Shown here piece by piece: positions 54,453 to 64,000 of a stretch of 64,000 nt of DNA (positions are counted from its first letter, which is position 1; every line of letters begins with the position of its first letter). The notes beneath the pieces were generated by a model. The model did not search any database and was not told the origin of the DNA. It worked only from the letters and a program-made list of their open reading frames with translations. This DNA is from Chlorops oryzae (taxonomy: Eukaryota > Arthropoda > Insecta > Diptera > Chloropidae), in assembly GCA_020466095.1 (NCBI GenBank), contig CM035808.1:52632759-52696758 (forward strand), written 5' to 3'. The position numbers and the translations under genes were made by a program.

Positions 54453-54960
54453 TCAATCATTGAAATGGGGTATGACAGGCACCTCGAACATATGGGCTCC
54501 TGATAATTTGTTTTGATGTTTGCTCAAATTTTTGTGTTGAAGGGGGGGCGGGGGGGGAGGGGGGGGGGGCTTCGTCAGGGTTCGTGAAAACGCCTGCATT
54601 CCTATGTATAAAATAATTAAATCCTCCAAATGTAAATATTTCAGTTTTACCTGACCTCCGGCGAAAACCAAAGTATTTGTTTCTGCATCTATAACACCCT
54701 AAATGTCCTTTAGGAACCCAAATCCTTTGATTCTATCGAAAAGAGGTAGGTAATCAAGCAATAAAAATGTTTCGGTGTTATAACATAAGTTAATAAGTGT
54801 TTTGTATTCGATTTTATTAAAGCCGTGAAGGGACATATATTGGAGATTTTTTATATAGCTTCTGGGGGCACCTGTGTCGACAAGAAGCTTTAGATTCTTT
54901 CCGCCTATTGATCGCTCAATGTAGGGGATAAGTGAGCTTCCCCTAAAAAATTTATTTCGT
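54453..54960 (-). pseudogene. Protease region of errantivirus C
   Basis: About 54945-54870 reads GSSLIPYIERSIGGKNLKLL then VDTGAPRSYIKN, the retropepsin active-site triplet Asp-Thr-Gly. It continues to LVFAGGQVKLKYLHLEDLI. A poly-G run (54541-54570) appears as polyproline in this frame. Confidence 0.72.
54541..54570. repeat. Poly-G tract
   Basis: Thirty bases, nearly all G, with two C and one A. It may also be a place of sequencing or assembly error. Confidence 0.9.
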
Positions 54961-55027
54961 CTTCATAAGTTTGGTCTGTATTGAAGCGGATATTCTCTAC
55001 GGGAGCGTTAACAGGTACTGTTATGTC

Positions 55028-56334
55028 CTAAATGGCCTCTAGACTGTCTTCATCTGAATTTTTCTGAAGGCTTTCCTGTCCCAGTTGTTGTCTTGACAAT
55101 ATTTCGGTGAGTTTGCTCCTCTTCCCTGTAGCTGGGGAGGATGAAAATTGTTTGACCTTACTGTGCATGCTAACATCTGTGTCTAAAGTCCTGTTACGTT
55201 GTTGCGTTGTGGTTGGTGCCAAATTTCTTCTTAGAGTTGGATGGGTTACGGAAACCTGAACTTGACCTTGAATTACTTGATTTTAATTTAGGTTGTTGCA
55301 TAGAGTAGCGACTCAATGAGTTCATTGAGCGCTGTTGATTCCTTTGTGAGAATAGTGAGTTAAAGGGTCCTAAATTTGTTGAGGGAGCTTGTTGCTCATT
55401 GACTCGTGGCAGCCAACGACTCTCCGAGTTCTGGGTGTTAGCTGTACTTTGCCCGGTGTTTACGTGATTAGGCGAAACTCTGTTAAATCTTTGATTATAA
55501 ATTTCCCCAAAATAGAACATGCTTTGATTTGTTTTCAATTCTTGTGCCAAAGCCAGAGCAGCAGAAAGATTTGGTGGTTTACAAGAAAAAAGGGTGTTGC
55601 AGAGGGGTCTTCGAAGTCCAGAAATGAAGACGAAAAGTGCGTCTTGGCGATATTTTTGGTTAAGGAATTCTACCAGGACAGCGTCTGATTTATGAGACAT
55701 TAAAACCTTGTTAACTATTGCAGTTTATTTGCGTTCAACTTCATCGTAGAAATGGAGTACCGATTTCTGACCCTGAATTAATGTCGAAAGCTCTTGTTCT
55801 AGAGTATAGATAGAGTTTTTGTCGGCGTAAGAAAAGTTGAGTCTTTCGATAATTGCATCGAAGTTAAAAACTGTATTATAGGTGCTAATTACCAAATTTT
55901 CCCACAAATTTATTACGTAATATGGCTACAGTCTAATAGTATTTTGAACTACCCTTGTAAGGTTCGTAGAGTTTATGAGCCGTAAGAGCTGCCTGACGCC
56001 AAGAGATATATTTTATAGCTTCTCCTTTAAATTCTGGGACCGATTTCACCATTTCAAGCGTTTCATTACATTCGATACCTTGGATTACTTCTATTGGTTT
56101 ATGTTGCGGTTCTTCCGTTGGAGGCTCCAAGCCCGTAAGTCTGTTGGTAAGTTCATCGATTGACTGTTGAAATTCTTGTCTGGTCTGTTCGGTTGCCTAT
56201 CGAATTGCTGTATTATGTAAGGTTTGAACCGTTGCATCGTGCACTGAGTTAGTATTTGAGTGGCCTCCGATTCTAAGACTCCATAGTCTATTCAAAAGGT
56301 CGTTTTCGTCCCCCGAAAGCCCCACGTCTGACAT
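55028..56334 (-). pseudogene. gag of errantivirus C
   Basis: The frame starts at ATG 56334 (MSDVGLSGDENDLLNRLWSL), has an in-frame stop near 56200, then EPPTEEPQHKP and the capsid region SVPEFKGEAIKYISWRQAAL (about 56030), YNTVFNFDAIIERLNFSYAD (55880), VLHFYDEVERK, SDAVLVEFLNQKYRQDALFV, FISGLRRPL. A Ser/Asn/Gln-rich tail (55520-55030) follows without a zinc knuckle, as in 17.6/297-type gag. Stops near 55920 and 55708 break it. Confidence 0.75.
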
Positions 56335-56360
56335 CAGTTCAAATTAACCCCAAATTTAAA

Positions 56361-57057
56361 CAAGTAAGGGTGTTATAGTCAGGCGAGCCTGAAAATAGAA
56401 AACCCGACACAGACACTTATGTTCGAATAATTTTTAATATCAGGAGTTGTTTAAGGCCATAGGGGCCCTATATACCGACTTTTGTTTAATTTCTTTATAA
56501 AAACCGCCCATTTGCCACGCCCAATTTTTCAATTTTTTTGGAATTCTAATCGGGCCCCTATATATACGCTTAAATTCTAAGTTTCATTGAAATATTTCAA
56601 TAAAGTCCGCTTTTGAGGCATTTTTGGGATTTTTGTGACAGACCCTAGTACTAGAGGTACCCTTAATAATGGTTCTATCGAAAAAATTTTTGGGGAGGAC
56701 GTTACTGGCTATCAAGGAAGCATACGTGCCAACTTTCGTTCAAGTCCCATTTGTATTTCGGGTGTAGGAGACAATTTTCGAAAAACGCCCTTATGCCACG
56801 CCCACTTTTCAAATTTTTTGAAATCATATTACTTGCGTTTAAACATGTTCAAATACCAGGTTTCATCAAAATATCTTGAAAAACTCAGGTTTTAGAGCAG
56901 TTTTTGTGTTTTTCATAACAGACCCTAGTACTGGAGGTACCCCTAAAAATGGTCCGATCGGGTCCATTCTCGAACTTGTTCTTACTCATGTCCCCGTGAG
57001 CACGCATACCAAATTTTGTCAAGATAGCTCAACTCCTTCGATAAGATAACTGTATAC

Positions 57058-57101
<44 letters not shown>

Positions 57102-57242
57102 GGACATGTCTAAATCGAATCTCCTGGTGACGCTGATCATTTCTATATACATGTTGTATGGTCTATCTCGACTGGTTCTGGGTGTTACACACAACCCAAC
57201 AAACGCAATATACCCTCGACACAGAGTGTGTCGGGTATAAAA
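56361..57242 (-). mobile_element. DINE-like element, second subfamily (copy F)
   Basis: Starts CAAGTAAGGGTGTTATAGTC with hairpin AGTCAGGCGAGCCTGA, contains two CCTAGTACTRGAGGTACCC blocks (56643, 56925), a (GACAGACA) run at 57060-57105, and ends with hairpin CCTCGACACAGAGTGTGTCG and GGTATAAAA at 57242. It is the intact relative of copy E. Confidence 0.72.
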
Positions 57243-57849
57243 AAATCCTAGTGGACCTATATGTCAAATTTTGAATCAGAAGGTCACATGAGCATTTTTT
57301 ACTTTTGCGAAATTTCACCTCTTGGCTAATTTTTAATTACATTTCTTATACAACAGAATAAAAAGGAAGTACTATCAATGACAATACGCAAAATAATTGA
57401 ATTTATTAGTCTAAGCAATTTAAGCCTTAACAAATATATTTCCTTTAGTCAATGTGGTACCTGCGAATAAGATGAAGCAGTCTCTCTCGCTGTCCAAACT
57501 TCTTTCCCGGTGCTGGACGCAGGCTTCTTATGGCTGGTGTTGTTGCGCCGGTAATTTTTATATTGATTTCTGTATTTTGTTGAAAATTATTTCTTCTCTT
57601 TTGAAATTGTATAAACTTTTGGTACTTTCTCGACTAAAAATTTTTTAATGCAGTCTTTCCTGAACATTGGGACTCCAATTCAGTGATTGCAATCAATGAA
57701 TAACGAAAAAATGAATAACAAAAAACTAATTATTCAGGAATAACAAAAATGAATTAGATTTGTTTTTTGCAGTCTTATTCCTGAATAACTAAAAAATGAC
57801 TACAATCATTTTTCGGGCAATCAAAAGACTAAATATTCAGAAATAATTG
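57243..57849. other. Unassigned AT-rich sequence with TGAATAAC-type repeats
   Basis: 57690-57845 has six or more TGAATAAC/ATTATTCAG-like copies in both orientations, possibly a decayed MITE. GGCGCAACAACACC on the minus strand at about 57535-57550 resembles a primer-binding site for element C, but no matching LTR could be shown. Confidence 0.4.
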
Positions 57850-58080
57850 CATTCTTTAACACCTCTGTTCGATAGTTCATTTGTGATCTTTGTAATATTG
57901 TTAATTTGTTCATTAAAGGCTCTATTGATGACGACCTGCTGATTGTTATTGCTAATTAATATTTCAAAATTTTTATTTATTATTTCTAAATCGTCGTGAT
58001 CGGGTGATCCGGCAACGTAGTCTCAGGCTGTGCCTAGAAAATTTCATTTCGTTTGTTTCAAGTACACAGCGTTTGTATTG
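57850..58080 (-). pseudogene. env fragment of a second errantivirus-like element
   Basis: A minus-strand frame with AGSPDHDDL and a following helical stretch rich in Asn/Gln matches the same envelope region as 44400-44480 in element C but is clearly different in sequence. One TGA lies just before the block. The upstream part is cut off by the LTR at 58113. Confidence 0.65.
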
Positions 58081-58112
58081 TCCTTTGTTTATTAGATGAC
58101 TAAATTTAAAAG

Positions 58113-58926
58113 TGTTGTGTGTCACAACCGCACAAACAGTTCTTATACCTTATTTCGATATGCGATAAAGTACAACAACGAAAACACCGGCGTTCAGAAT
58201 CAATAAAACATTAACGCTGACGTAAACAATCAAAGCCAATGATCGCAAATACTAAGAACATCAGACGATTGGATCGGGCGAGTGAGCGGCAAGACGAAAT
58301 GGCCGAAACAGCTAGTCAGCAATTATGTCGCATAAGCTATGCACAAGAAGTTCATCGTCTTAAATACTGACCTGCTCCAATAATAATAATAACAACAACA
58401 CGTAGCAGGTGAAGACTGGAATAAAGCTGACGCTAGAAGTATTAAGCAACAGCAGCACGCAACAACAACAATCGAGATGACCCAGAAGAGTGTCGCAACA
58501 ACCGATATTGCTAGAACAGCAATATCTCTTGAAGACTGGAATAAAGCTGACGCTAGAAGTATTAAGCAACAGCAGCACGCAACAACAACAATCGAGATGA
58601 CCCAGAAGAGTGTCGCAACAACCGATATTGCTAGAACAGCAATATCTCTTTATTTAAACTGAGATTCGTGCACTGGAGGAGGACTACGATCAGAACCGTG
58701 AACCGAAGTATTCAGTAGATCTCAACTTTAACGCACCTACTCACGAGCCAGGACGTTGAAGTGTGGATCTCCGTGTTAGCTAGGGAATAGCTCATAAAAG
58801 TTAGTTAGCTTAAGGATTTAATGTTACGCCTTAAAGTAAATCAATAAATGTTACATTCAAGATTAAACGGTCTCGAGTAATTCCTTGCGTTAAGCTACTT
58901 AGACGCGCTCCCTAGACGGCACAACA
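58113..58926 (+). repeat. 5' LTR (about 814 bp) of an LTR retroelement
   Basis: Inverted ends TGTTGTG...CACAACA, followed after 4 bases by a primer-binding-like site. It contains two identical 120-bp units (58411-58650), an ACAACAACA-rich part and AATAAA at 58203 and 58846. The matching 3' LTR is not in the window, so the LTR call rests on ends plus PBS. Confidence 0.65.
58411..58650. repeat. Two identical 120-bp tandem units inside the LTR
   Basis: GAAGACTGGAATAAAGCTGA begins at 58411 and 58531 and the units are the same throughout. LTR length variants in the family probably differ by this unit. Confidence 0.92.
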
Positions 58927-58930
58927 TTTA

Positions 58931-58942
58931 TGGCGCAGCCGG
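58931..58942 (+). other. Primer-binding-site-like sequence
   Basis: TGGCGCAGCCGG, 4 bases after the LTR end. Starting TGGCGCAG, it fits the 3' end of insect serine tRNA as used by several gypsy-group elements; assignment unverified. Confidence 0.6.
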
Positions 58943-59046
58943 TTTTCGACTAAAGTAAGTCGGGAAGGAACTACGATCCGTGCGGTTTTCAAAGAACGAC
59001 AATCCTGATAATGGGTTTAAGTTGGTGAATATTCCACTTATTTTCG

Positions 59047-59277
59047 AACCAGTTACTAAAAACTGTTGGAGAGCGGTGATACCAAATCCAACAGGGTCCG
59101 GGAGAGTTGATAACTCCAAAGGACACCTTAGTAAAAATGGCGCGAAGTGGGCGGAATAACACCGATGATTTTTATATTAACCTTATTTAAGTTGTACTGT
59201 TATAAACTGTTGGAGAGCGGTGATACCAAATCCAACAGGGTCTGGGAGAGTTGATAACTCCAAAGGACACCTTAGCA
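59047..59277. repeat. Direct repeat of about 72 bp in the leader
   Basis: AAACTGTTGGAGAGCGGTGA...ATAACTCCAAAGGACACCTTAG occurs at about 59050-59121 and 59206-59276, 155 bases apart, with one or two differences. It is in the untranslated leader before the long frame. Confidence 0.88.
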
Positions 59278-59727
59278 ATACGGCTTATTAAGAGTTGTAT
59301 AAGAAAATCCAAGATTAGTCGAAAATTGTATAATAAAATAGAGTAAAAAGACAGAGCTGAAGACCAAAGACATAATCGGAAGGCGGAAAGCAGAAAATCG
59401 ACAGAGCATAAGAACGCATAAACATATGGTGAGTTAAAAAAAAAAAAAAAACTTGAATAAAATATTTTTTTTTGCCCAGAGTCCTTACTGTTAACAAGTT
59501 AACAATGAATTCCAATATTTTGGTTAGATTCACTTGTTTATTCACGTCCGAGGCTCAGAATAATAATTGCACAGTTTTTTACATATATGTTAGAAACATG
59601 AGTTACATTGAGAATAAACGGCATAACAAATTTAAAAAACGGTTTTGCAATCACAGCCAAAATGTAGTCCGAAGCGAAAAACCACTTAGCAACGCTAATT
59701 TGAATCCGAACTAATAGAAATACAATA

Positions 59728-61323
59728 ATGACATCCTTTAAAAATTTAACCACGGGAAAGATCTTCTTCGAAGATTTAGATAGGCCCGGGATATTTAATA
59801 GAGTAATAAATATAGAAAGTAAAAAGGAAAATCTATTGAAAATTAAAAAAGATTTTCGAAATATTGGAGTTGATGATGAAATTAACTTTGAGTTGGTTAG
59901 AAAAGTAAAACATATTGAGAGTAAAAAAGAAAATATTTTGAAATGTAGAGAGAGCAGGAACTCGCACGAAGAGAAAAAGCAAGCTTACGAATATGGGCTT
60001 CCATCAAAATCAGATAAAAGCGTACATTTAATAACATGTTTTCAATCCGAACGAATAGAAACATTAAATGATACATTACGGCAAGACTTTCAAGATGATG
60101 AATACAGTATAAATAAAGACGAAGATAGAATCAGCATGTTTCAATTGTTCTGGATTTTGATAGTAGATTTATTTCTAATCTTTGCTAAAAACATAACCGT
60201 AAGATTTTATCGTTTTCAAAAAAATCGTAGTAGTAGAGAAAAAGTAGTTATTTCATTTGGAAAATTAAATGATCTTGAGACAACTCTCAAAACGAACGAA
60301 TCAGATTTAATGTCATACAACGCAGTAAGTCCGTTAGTTGGCACTAAAATTTATACAAAATTTATTAAGCGAGAATTTTTAGGAAAATTTTCTGACAACG
60401 ATAATCACTTTGAAGGACTGGACATACTTTTCAAGGAAACTGATAGCAAGAGTCAAATAGATGACCCTGTTGGAAAAATTGAACAGGAAAATAACCTCAC
60501 ATATAGCAAAAATAATGAAAAAACTAGACATGTAGCATCACTCTCACTTCCGATAGCCAACGTTAGCGAAAGTATTTGTACTGCAGAGACAGTGACGATC
60601 AAAGCTAAGGCAATAGGAGTGGAGACAATTGATGTAGAAAACCTTTCCAAGGGAAAAATTTTGCGCAAGGGAAAAGTCAGGCAGAAAAAAGAATTTGTTA
60701 ACAAGACATCGAGCATGAAAATATTTAATCAACTCGAAGAAGAGCGTAAAGAAATTATATTGCAGAAGATTTTTAACAGAAACGTTATTGCAGAGAAGAA
60801 TTCAATTAAAGACAATGTGTGGATCGAATTACCCTGCAACAAGGCTATCGATTACACCATATCTCGTTTGGTTGATTCAGGAGCAGAAACATATTTGTTT
60901 GAAGATATGGCAACGGACGCCAAGAATAAAAAATGTTTACGAATATTATTGAAAAATGAGACTTGTAAAAGGTTTACCGATAGAACTGACGGAAACCGGA
61001 TGAAATTATTAGAACGAGGGCATAGGATTCGTACAGAAAAGACTGTAACAGTTCCACCCTCTGAGACGAGAATAATCCCGAACGAAACCGGGCTACTCGA
61101 GCACAAGATAAACGTGGAAATCGGACACGGAGTCCGTAAGAATAAGCAAAAGTATAGAGATCTGAACAAAGCATATTATTGGAAACACGACAGGTATAGA
61201 TATGTTCTCAGCAGCAACATTTTTGAATGGAATGACATCGAGCACAATATAAGAACTCTCATTAGCAAAATCGTTACTTCTCTTCTAGACAAAGTTTTCG
61301 CGCACAATTTCTGTGTACCTTAA
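59728..61323 (+). CDS. Unrecognised 531-codon retroelement ORF with protease-like motif
   Basis: ATG at 59728 (MTSFKNLTTGKIFFEDLDRP) to TAA at 61321. The N-terminal part is Lys/Glu-rich with a repeated IESKKENLLK / IESKKENILK (about residues 30 and 64). A hydrophobic segment, FQLFWILIVDLFLIFAKNI, lies near residue 140. Near residue 390 is RLVDSGAETYLF, like the Asp-Ser-Gly-Ala site of retropepsins. The C-terminal part is basic, with no zinc knuckle and no RT. It is downstream of LTR, PBS and leader, where gag is expected, but I do not recognise gag. An intact long frame in such old sequence argues that it is or was recently coding. Function unknown. Confidence 0.6.
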   Translation: MTSFKNLTTGKIFFEDLDRPGIFNRVINIESKKENLLKIKKDFRNIGVDDEINFELVRKVKHIESKKENILKCRESRNSHEEKKQAYEYGLPSKSDKSVHLITCFQSERIETLNDTLRQDFQDDEYSINKDEDRISMFQLFWILIVDLFLIFAKNITVRFYRFQKNRSSREKVVISFGKLNDLETTLKTNESDLMSYNAVSPLVGTKIYTKFIKREFLGKFSDNDNHFEGLDILFKETDSKSQIDDPVGKIEQENNLTYSKNNEKTRHVASLSLPIANVSESICTAETVTIKAKAIGVETIDVENLSKGKILRKGKVRQKKEFVNKTSSMKIFNQLEEERKEIILQKIFNRNVIAEKNSIKDNVWIELPCNKAIDYTISRLVDSGAETYLFEDMATDAKNKKCLRILLKNETCKRFTDRTDGNRMKLLERGHRIRTEKTVTVPPSETRIIPNETGLLEHKINVEIGHGVRKNKQKYRDLNKAYYWKHDRYRYVLSSNIFEWNDIEHNIRTLISKIVTSLLDKVFAHNFCVP

Positions 61324-61668
61324 AATGCTTCACTCAACAACTGATAAACGAAAATACAATGGCTATTTTCAAGTAAATATACAAATAATTTTGGTTTTCA
61401 AGACATTAAACAAGATTTTCTAAAGCAACATACAATGCATTTTTTTTAAATAAAAATTAGTATTAAATAAATAAAATAAAAATTTAACAGTTCGCACTCA
61501 GGGCACAATAACCTATACGTTTTGTTTTTTTTTTTTCAAGAGCAGCTTTTCAACAAAAGTCGCAAACCTAAGCACGAAGTGGTCTTTCAACTTTAAAAAA
61601 AAAAAAGGGAAAAGGGAATAGTATTGCGAAGGTAAAAGGGTAAAATTGAAATAAAAATCCACGAATCG
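61324..61668. other. AT-rich spacer
   Basis: Long A and T runs; no coding or repeat recognised. Confidence 0.5.
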
Positions 61669-61842
61669 ATGCCAACAAAACCTTCATTCACAACAGAGAC
61701 AGAAGGTCAGGGAGGCGGTAGACCAAGCCAAATACCACCACCACCGCCAGCTCCCCAGACAAAACCTCCAAAAAGAAGGGAGAGTATCCGAACACTAGTC
61801 AGACGATTCCAAGAACAAGAAGAGAGTTCCTCGAAAGTCTGA
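61669..61842 (+). CDS. Small proline-rich ORF (57 codons)
   Basis: ATG MPTKPSFTTETEGQGGGRPS, then PPPPPAPQTKPPKRR and RRFQEQEESSSKV to TGA at 61840-61842. Its composition (polyproline then a basic stretch) resembles the start of some retroelement gag proteins, and a poly-A tract follows at once. Low support. Confidence 0.35.
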   Translation: MPTKPSFTTETEGQGGGRPSQIPPPPPAPQTKPPKRRESIRTLVRRFQEQEESSSKV

Positions 61843-61867
61843 ATAGCATTGAAAAAAAAAAAAAAAA

Positions 61868-62577
61868 ATGAACACAGACGCTCATGCGCCGAGAGTTAGT
61901 AAGAGCTTAAGCCTAAATATTAAGACATTGATACCTTTTACATCAACGCAAGTACCACCATGGATCGCTCCGTATAAGATCACGTCGTCCGTATTATTAT
62001 CGAAAACGTCTAAGAAAACATTTAAATGAAATTTTTGTATAAAAAAAAAGGGTATTGGAACAACTCACCCGAAGGGGACAGATTCCCCCTTTACGATGCC
62101 ACTGTCACGTTCTCTTCGAGAGAGGTGACTCAGACACTCTATTTATGTAAAACAAAAAAAAACAAACAAAAAATTTTCAAAATAAAAAACAACTACTTCA
62201 TGGTCACACTCACCAGAAAGAACGCCGGCAACCAAAAAAAAAGATGAAAACCCCGCTGGGAACTCACCCACGTGATCGTCTGGAAAGCGTTACTAATTCC
62301 AGACAGAACCCGTGGACGCGAACTCCGATTGGGTGGAAAACGTATTTACAATCACACATTAACTTTCACGCGACACGTTGTACAGCCCAAAGGTAAATCG
62401 ATCACACAATTGTCTGGAAAAATCATACCAAACACAAACAAACTGCGTAACACTATCTCCGTTTGGGTGAAAATCATCAACTGCACGCAAAATAAGTACT
62501 TTATACCAACAAAAACTTTTGTATTAACAAAACAAATCACTACAAGTACACTCCACCATCAACCAGAATTTTTTTGA
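61868..62577 (+). pseudogene. Series of short plus-strand ORFs, possible decayed retroelement reading frame
   Basis: 61868-62029 (MNTDAHAPRVSKSLSLN, PPWIAPYKITSS), 62026-62247 (SPEGDRFPLYDATVTFSSRE) and 62272-62577 (RELRLGGKRIYNHTLTFTRH). They follow each other on one strand separated by A-rich tracts and frame changes, with composition unlike the surrounding DNA. No family recognised. Confidence 0.3.
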
Positions 62578-62835
62578 ACACATCAGAAGATATCAAACGA
62601 GAAAACTCAGAGGATGAGGTGTACACGAACAAATCTGCCATGCAGCACAGTAATAACTGAAATCAAAAATTCCTAAAGCCCATTTCGGTAATAACTTGAT
62701 GCACCGTCATCACAAATTAACGCGAGAAATCAACAGCCGCAAGTAACACATTTTGGTATTTTGTCTTCTCTTCTGGCGATAGAAAGGCAAACACAGTGGG
62801 ACGAATTGCGATTCATATTACCATATACCAATTAA

Positions 62836-63300
62836 TTTTGCAAGAAATATTTGCATGTATGCGAAATGCATGCATCCACATATTTATAACAGCAAATGTG
62901 CACACACATACTTCTTGATGAAAAACAAAATAACAAAATAAGTAAATCGAATAGTATATGCACACTTATATTTACAGATCCAAAAGTATTTGCATGGATG
63001 GCAAATATATACATGCACATACTTCAGAGATGACGACATAAGTACCTACATATATCTGAAGTTTTTTTTTACGCGATCAAAATTTAACAAAACGAAATGC
63101 ACACAGATATGTTTTTCCGTTTGTGAGATTTCAGCTATCTTGCAAGCACTGTGCATTCAAAATAATACATTTTTTTTTAAGTTTTCAAATCTTAAACTTT
63201 TTAAGAGGGGGAAGGGTCTATTATGGTCTATTATGGTCTATTATAATTACAAATTGAAGAAAAAGACAAAAAATGCATTTCCATATTGTCTATACTTAAA
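62836..63300. repeat. Diverged tandem units related to the 334-bp repeat
   Basis: Blocks TTTGCATGTATGCGAAATGC (62850) and TTTGCATGGATGGCAAATAT (62988), followed by TACATGCACATACTT and GACGACATAAGTACC, look like older copies of the unit at 63268. A (GGTCTATTAT)x3 run lies at 63216-63243. Confidence 0.6.
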
Positions 63301-63938
63301 ATGAGAAAAGTGTTTGCATGGATGGTCGTTCATGCATGCACATGCTTACAATTTAAGACATAAGTATATCAAATGTTAAGAGCTTATGTCGCACGATCAA
63401 AGTCGAATTATCAAGTGAAGTTAATAAGCAAGCATATAGCAAGCTTCATTCGCATTCATACAATCATGCATACATACATATAGCAAGCTTCATCCAAACT
63501 CATTCAAACTCAGAACATAAAATCACACATGGCTCACAAATATGAAAACTAAGGGCTCATTTACACTTTTGACGTTTAACATCAAATTGACTGAAAATTT
63601 TAAAAAATGCATTTCCATATTGTCTATACTTAAAATGAGAAAAGTGTTTGCATGGATGGTCGTTCATGCATGCACATGCTTACAATTTAAGACATAAGTA
63701 TATCAAATGTTAAGAGCTTATGTCGCACGATCAAAGTCGAATTATCAAGTGAAGTTAATAAGCAAGCATATAGCAAGCTTCATTCGCATTCATACAATCA
63801 TGCATACATACATATAGCAAGCTTCATCCAAACTCATTCAAACTCAGAACATAAAATCACACATGGCTCACAAATATGAAAACTAAGGGCTCATTTACAC
63901 TTTTGACGTTTAACATCAAATTGACTGAAAATTTTAAA
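63268..63938. repeat. 334-bp tandem repeat, two near-identical units
   Basis: AAATGCATTTCCATATTGTC recurs with period 334 (G of GCATTT at 63275 and 63609). Units include TTTGCATGGATGGTCGTTCA and two ATAGCAAGCTTCATYC sub-blocks, and end TCAAATTGACTGAAAATTTT. Almost no differences between the two. Confidence 0.92.
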
Positions 63939-64000
63939 ATAATATCTCGATTCAAAAAACGATTTTGACATAAAAATTCTTACGATTGTTTTGAATATGA

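Larger units (their letters stand above)
43186..56334 (-). mobile_element. Errantivirus-like LTR retroelement 'C' (17.6/297/gypsy type), heavily interrupted
   Basis: Minus-strand order: gag 56334-55194, protease about 54900, RT 54450-53922, RT end and RNase H 48748-48106, integrase 47781-47412 and 45147-44811, env 44762-43534. A purine run (AAAGGGGGGAG, about 43200-43189) could be the polypurine tract at the 3' end. Insertions: an X4 element, a DINE with a MULE, a foldback with a DINE, and a small MITE. LTRs were not identified with confidence. It is a fixed, broken genomic copy. Confidence 0.75.

Noticed and set aside
57535..57560. Primer-binding site and 5' LTR of errantivirus C
   Set aside because: GGCGCAACAACACC resembles a PBS, but the sequence beyond it does not match the sequence after the purine tract at 43189, so no LTR pair could be shown.
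59315..59545. Minus-strand frames opposite the leader and the 531-codon ORF
   Set aside because: They are shadows of the plus-strand sequence with no motif.

Overview
The window is a deep nest of transposable elements from an insect genome, almost certainly a fly (Diptera). The case for a fly rests on DINE-1/Helentron-type repeats with (GTCY)n runs, P-element, Transib, piggyBac and irritans-type mariner copies, and errantivirus-like retroelements with an env gene. No host gene, rRNA or functional tRNA was found. The density of nested, partly decayed elements suggests heterochromatin or another TE sink. Species cannot be told from the sequence.

Region 1 (about 1.5-42 kb) is one minus-strand Ty3/gypsy retrotransposon ('gypsy A') broken into five pieces by later insertions. 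(i) A piggyBac element (3069-10717) sits in its RT. It carries a short LTR retrotransposon ('B', 5528-9015), itself a gypsy/LINE chimera, and a DINE repeat. (ii) A 26-kb CMC-like DNA transposon with CACTG-type ends (12237-38476) sits in its gag. (iii) Two TA-flanked non-autonomous elements (38613-40244, 40247-41878) sit side by side at one gag site. At each site the gag/pol frame resumes once the target-site duplication is removed.

The CMC-like element has two minus-strand genes: a SAM-domain gene (about 37.8-33.2 kb) and a C2H2/transposase-like gene (33.2-24.2 kb). It is split by a P-superfamily element (12390-23817; holding a CACTA-ended element, a hAT with a mariner inside, and a DINE), by a second CACTA-ended element (24462-28194, with its own TA-flanked insert), by a near-complete Transib (29184-31958, CACAGTG ends), by a piggyBac-type MITE (34352-34863), and by a foldback (34868-36637) that contains a tRNA-headed SINE.

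Region 2 (about 43.2-56.3 kb) is a minus-strand errantivirus-like retroelement ('C', gag-PR-RT-RNaseH-INT-env). It is broken by a foldback element with a 9-bp TSD (45148-47411, holding a DINE), by a second-subfamily DINE (48749-53175) that contains a MULE with FLYWCH and RING modules (49364-52958), and by another TA-flanked element (53217-53890). A further DINE lies upstream of gag (56361-57242).

Region 3 (57.2-64 kb) has an env fragment of a second errantivirus, then the 5' LTR, primer-binding site and leader of another LTR element. Its long ORF (59728-61323, 531 codons) has a DSGA protease-like motif and one hydrophobic segment but no family I recognise. The window ends in roughly 334-bp tandem repeats.

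The best second-look items are an ATAA (not TTAA) duplication around piggyBac, four TA-flanked elements each filled with copies of its own short motif, the LTR/LINE chimera, the SINE and LINE sharing a 3' tail, the Transib, and the two-gene CMC-like element.
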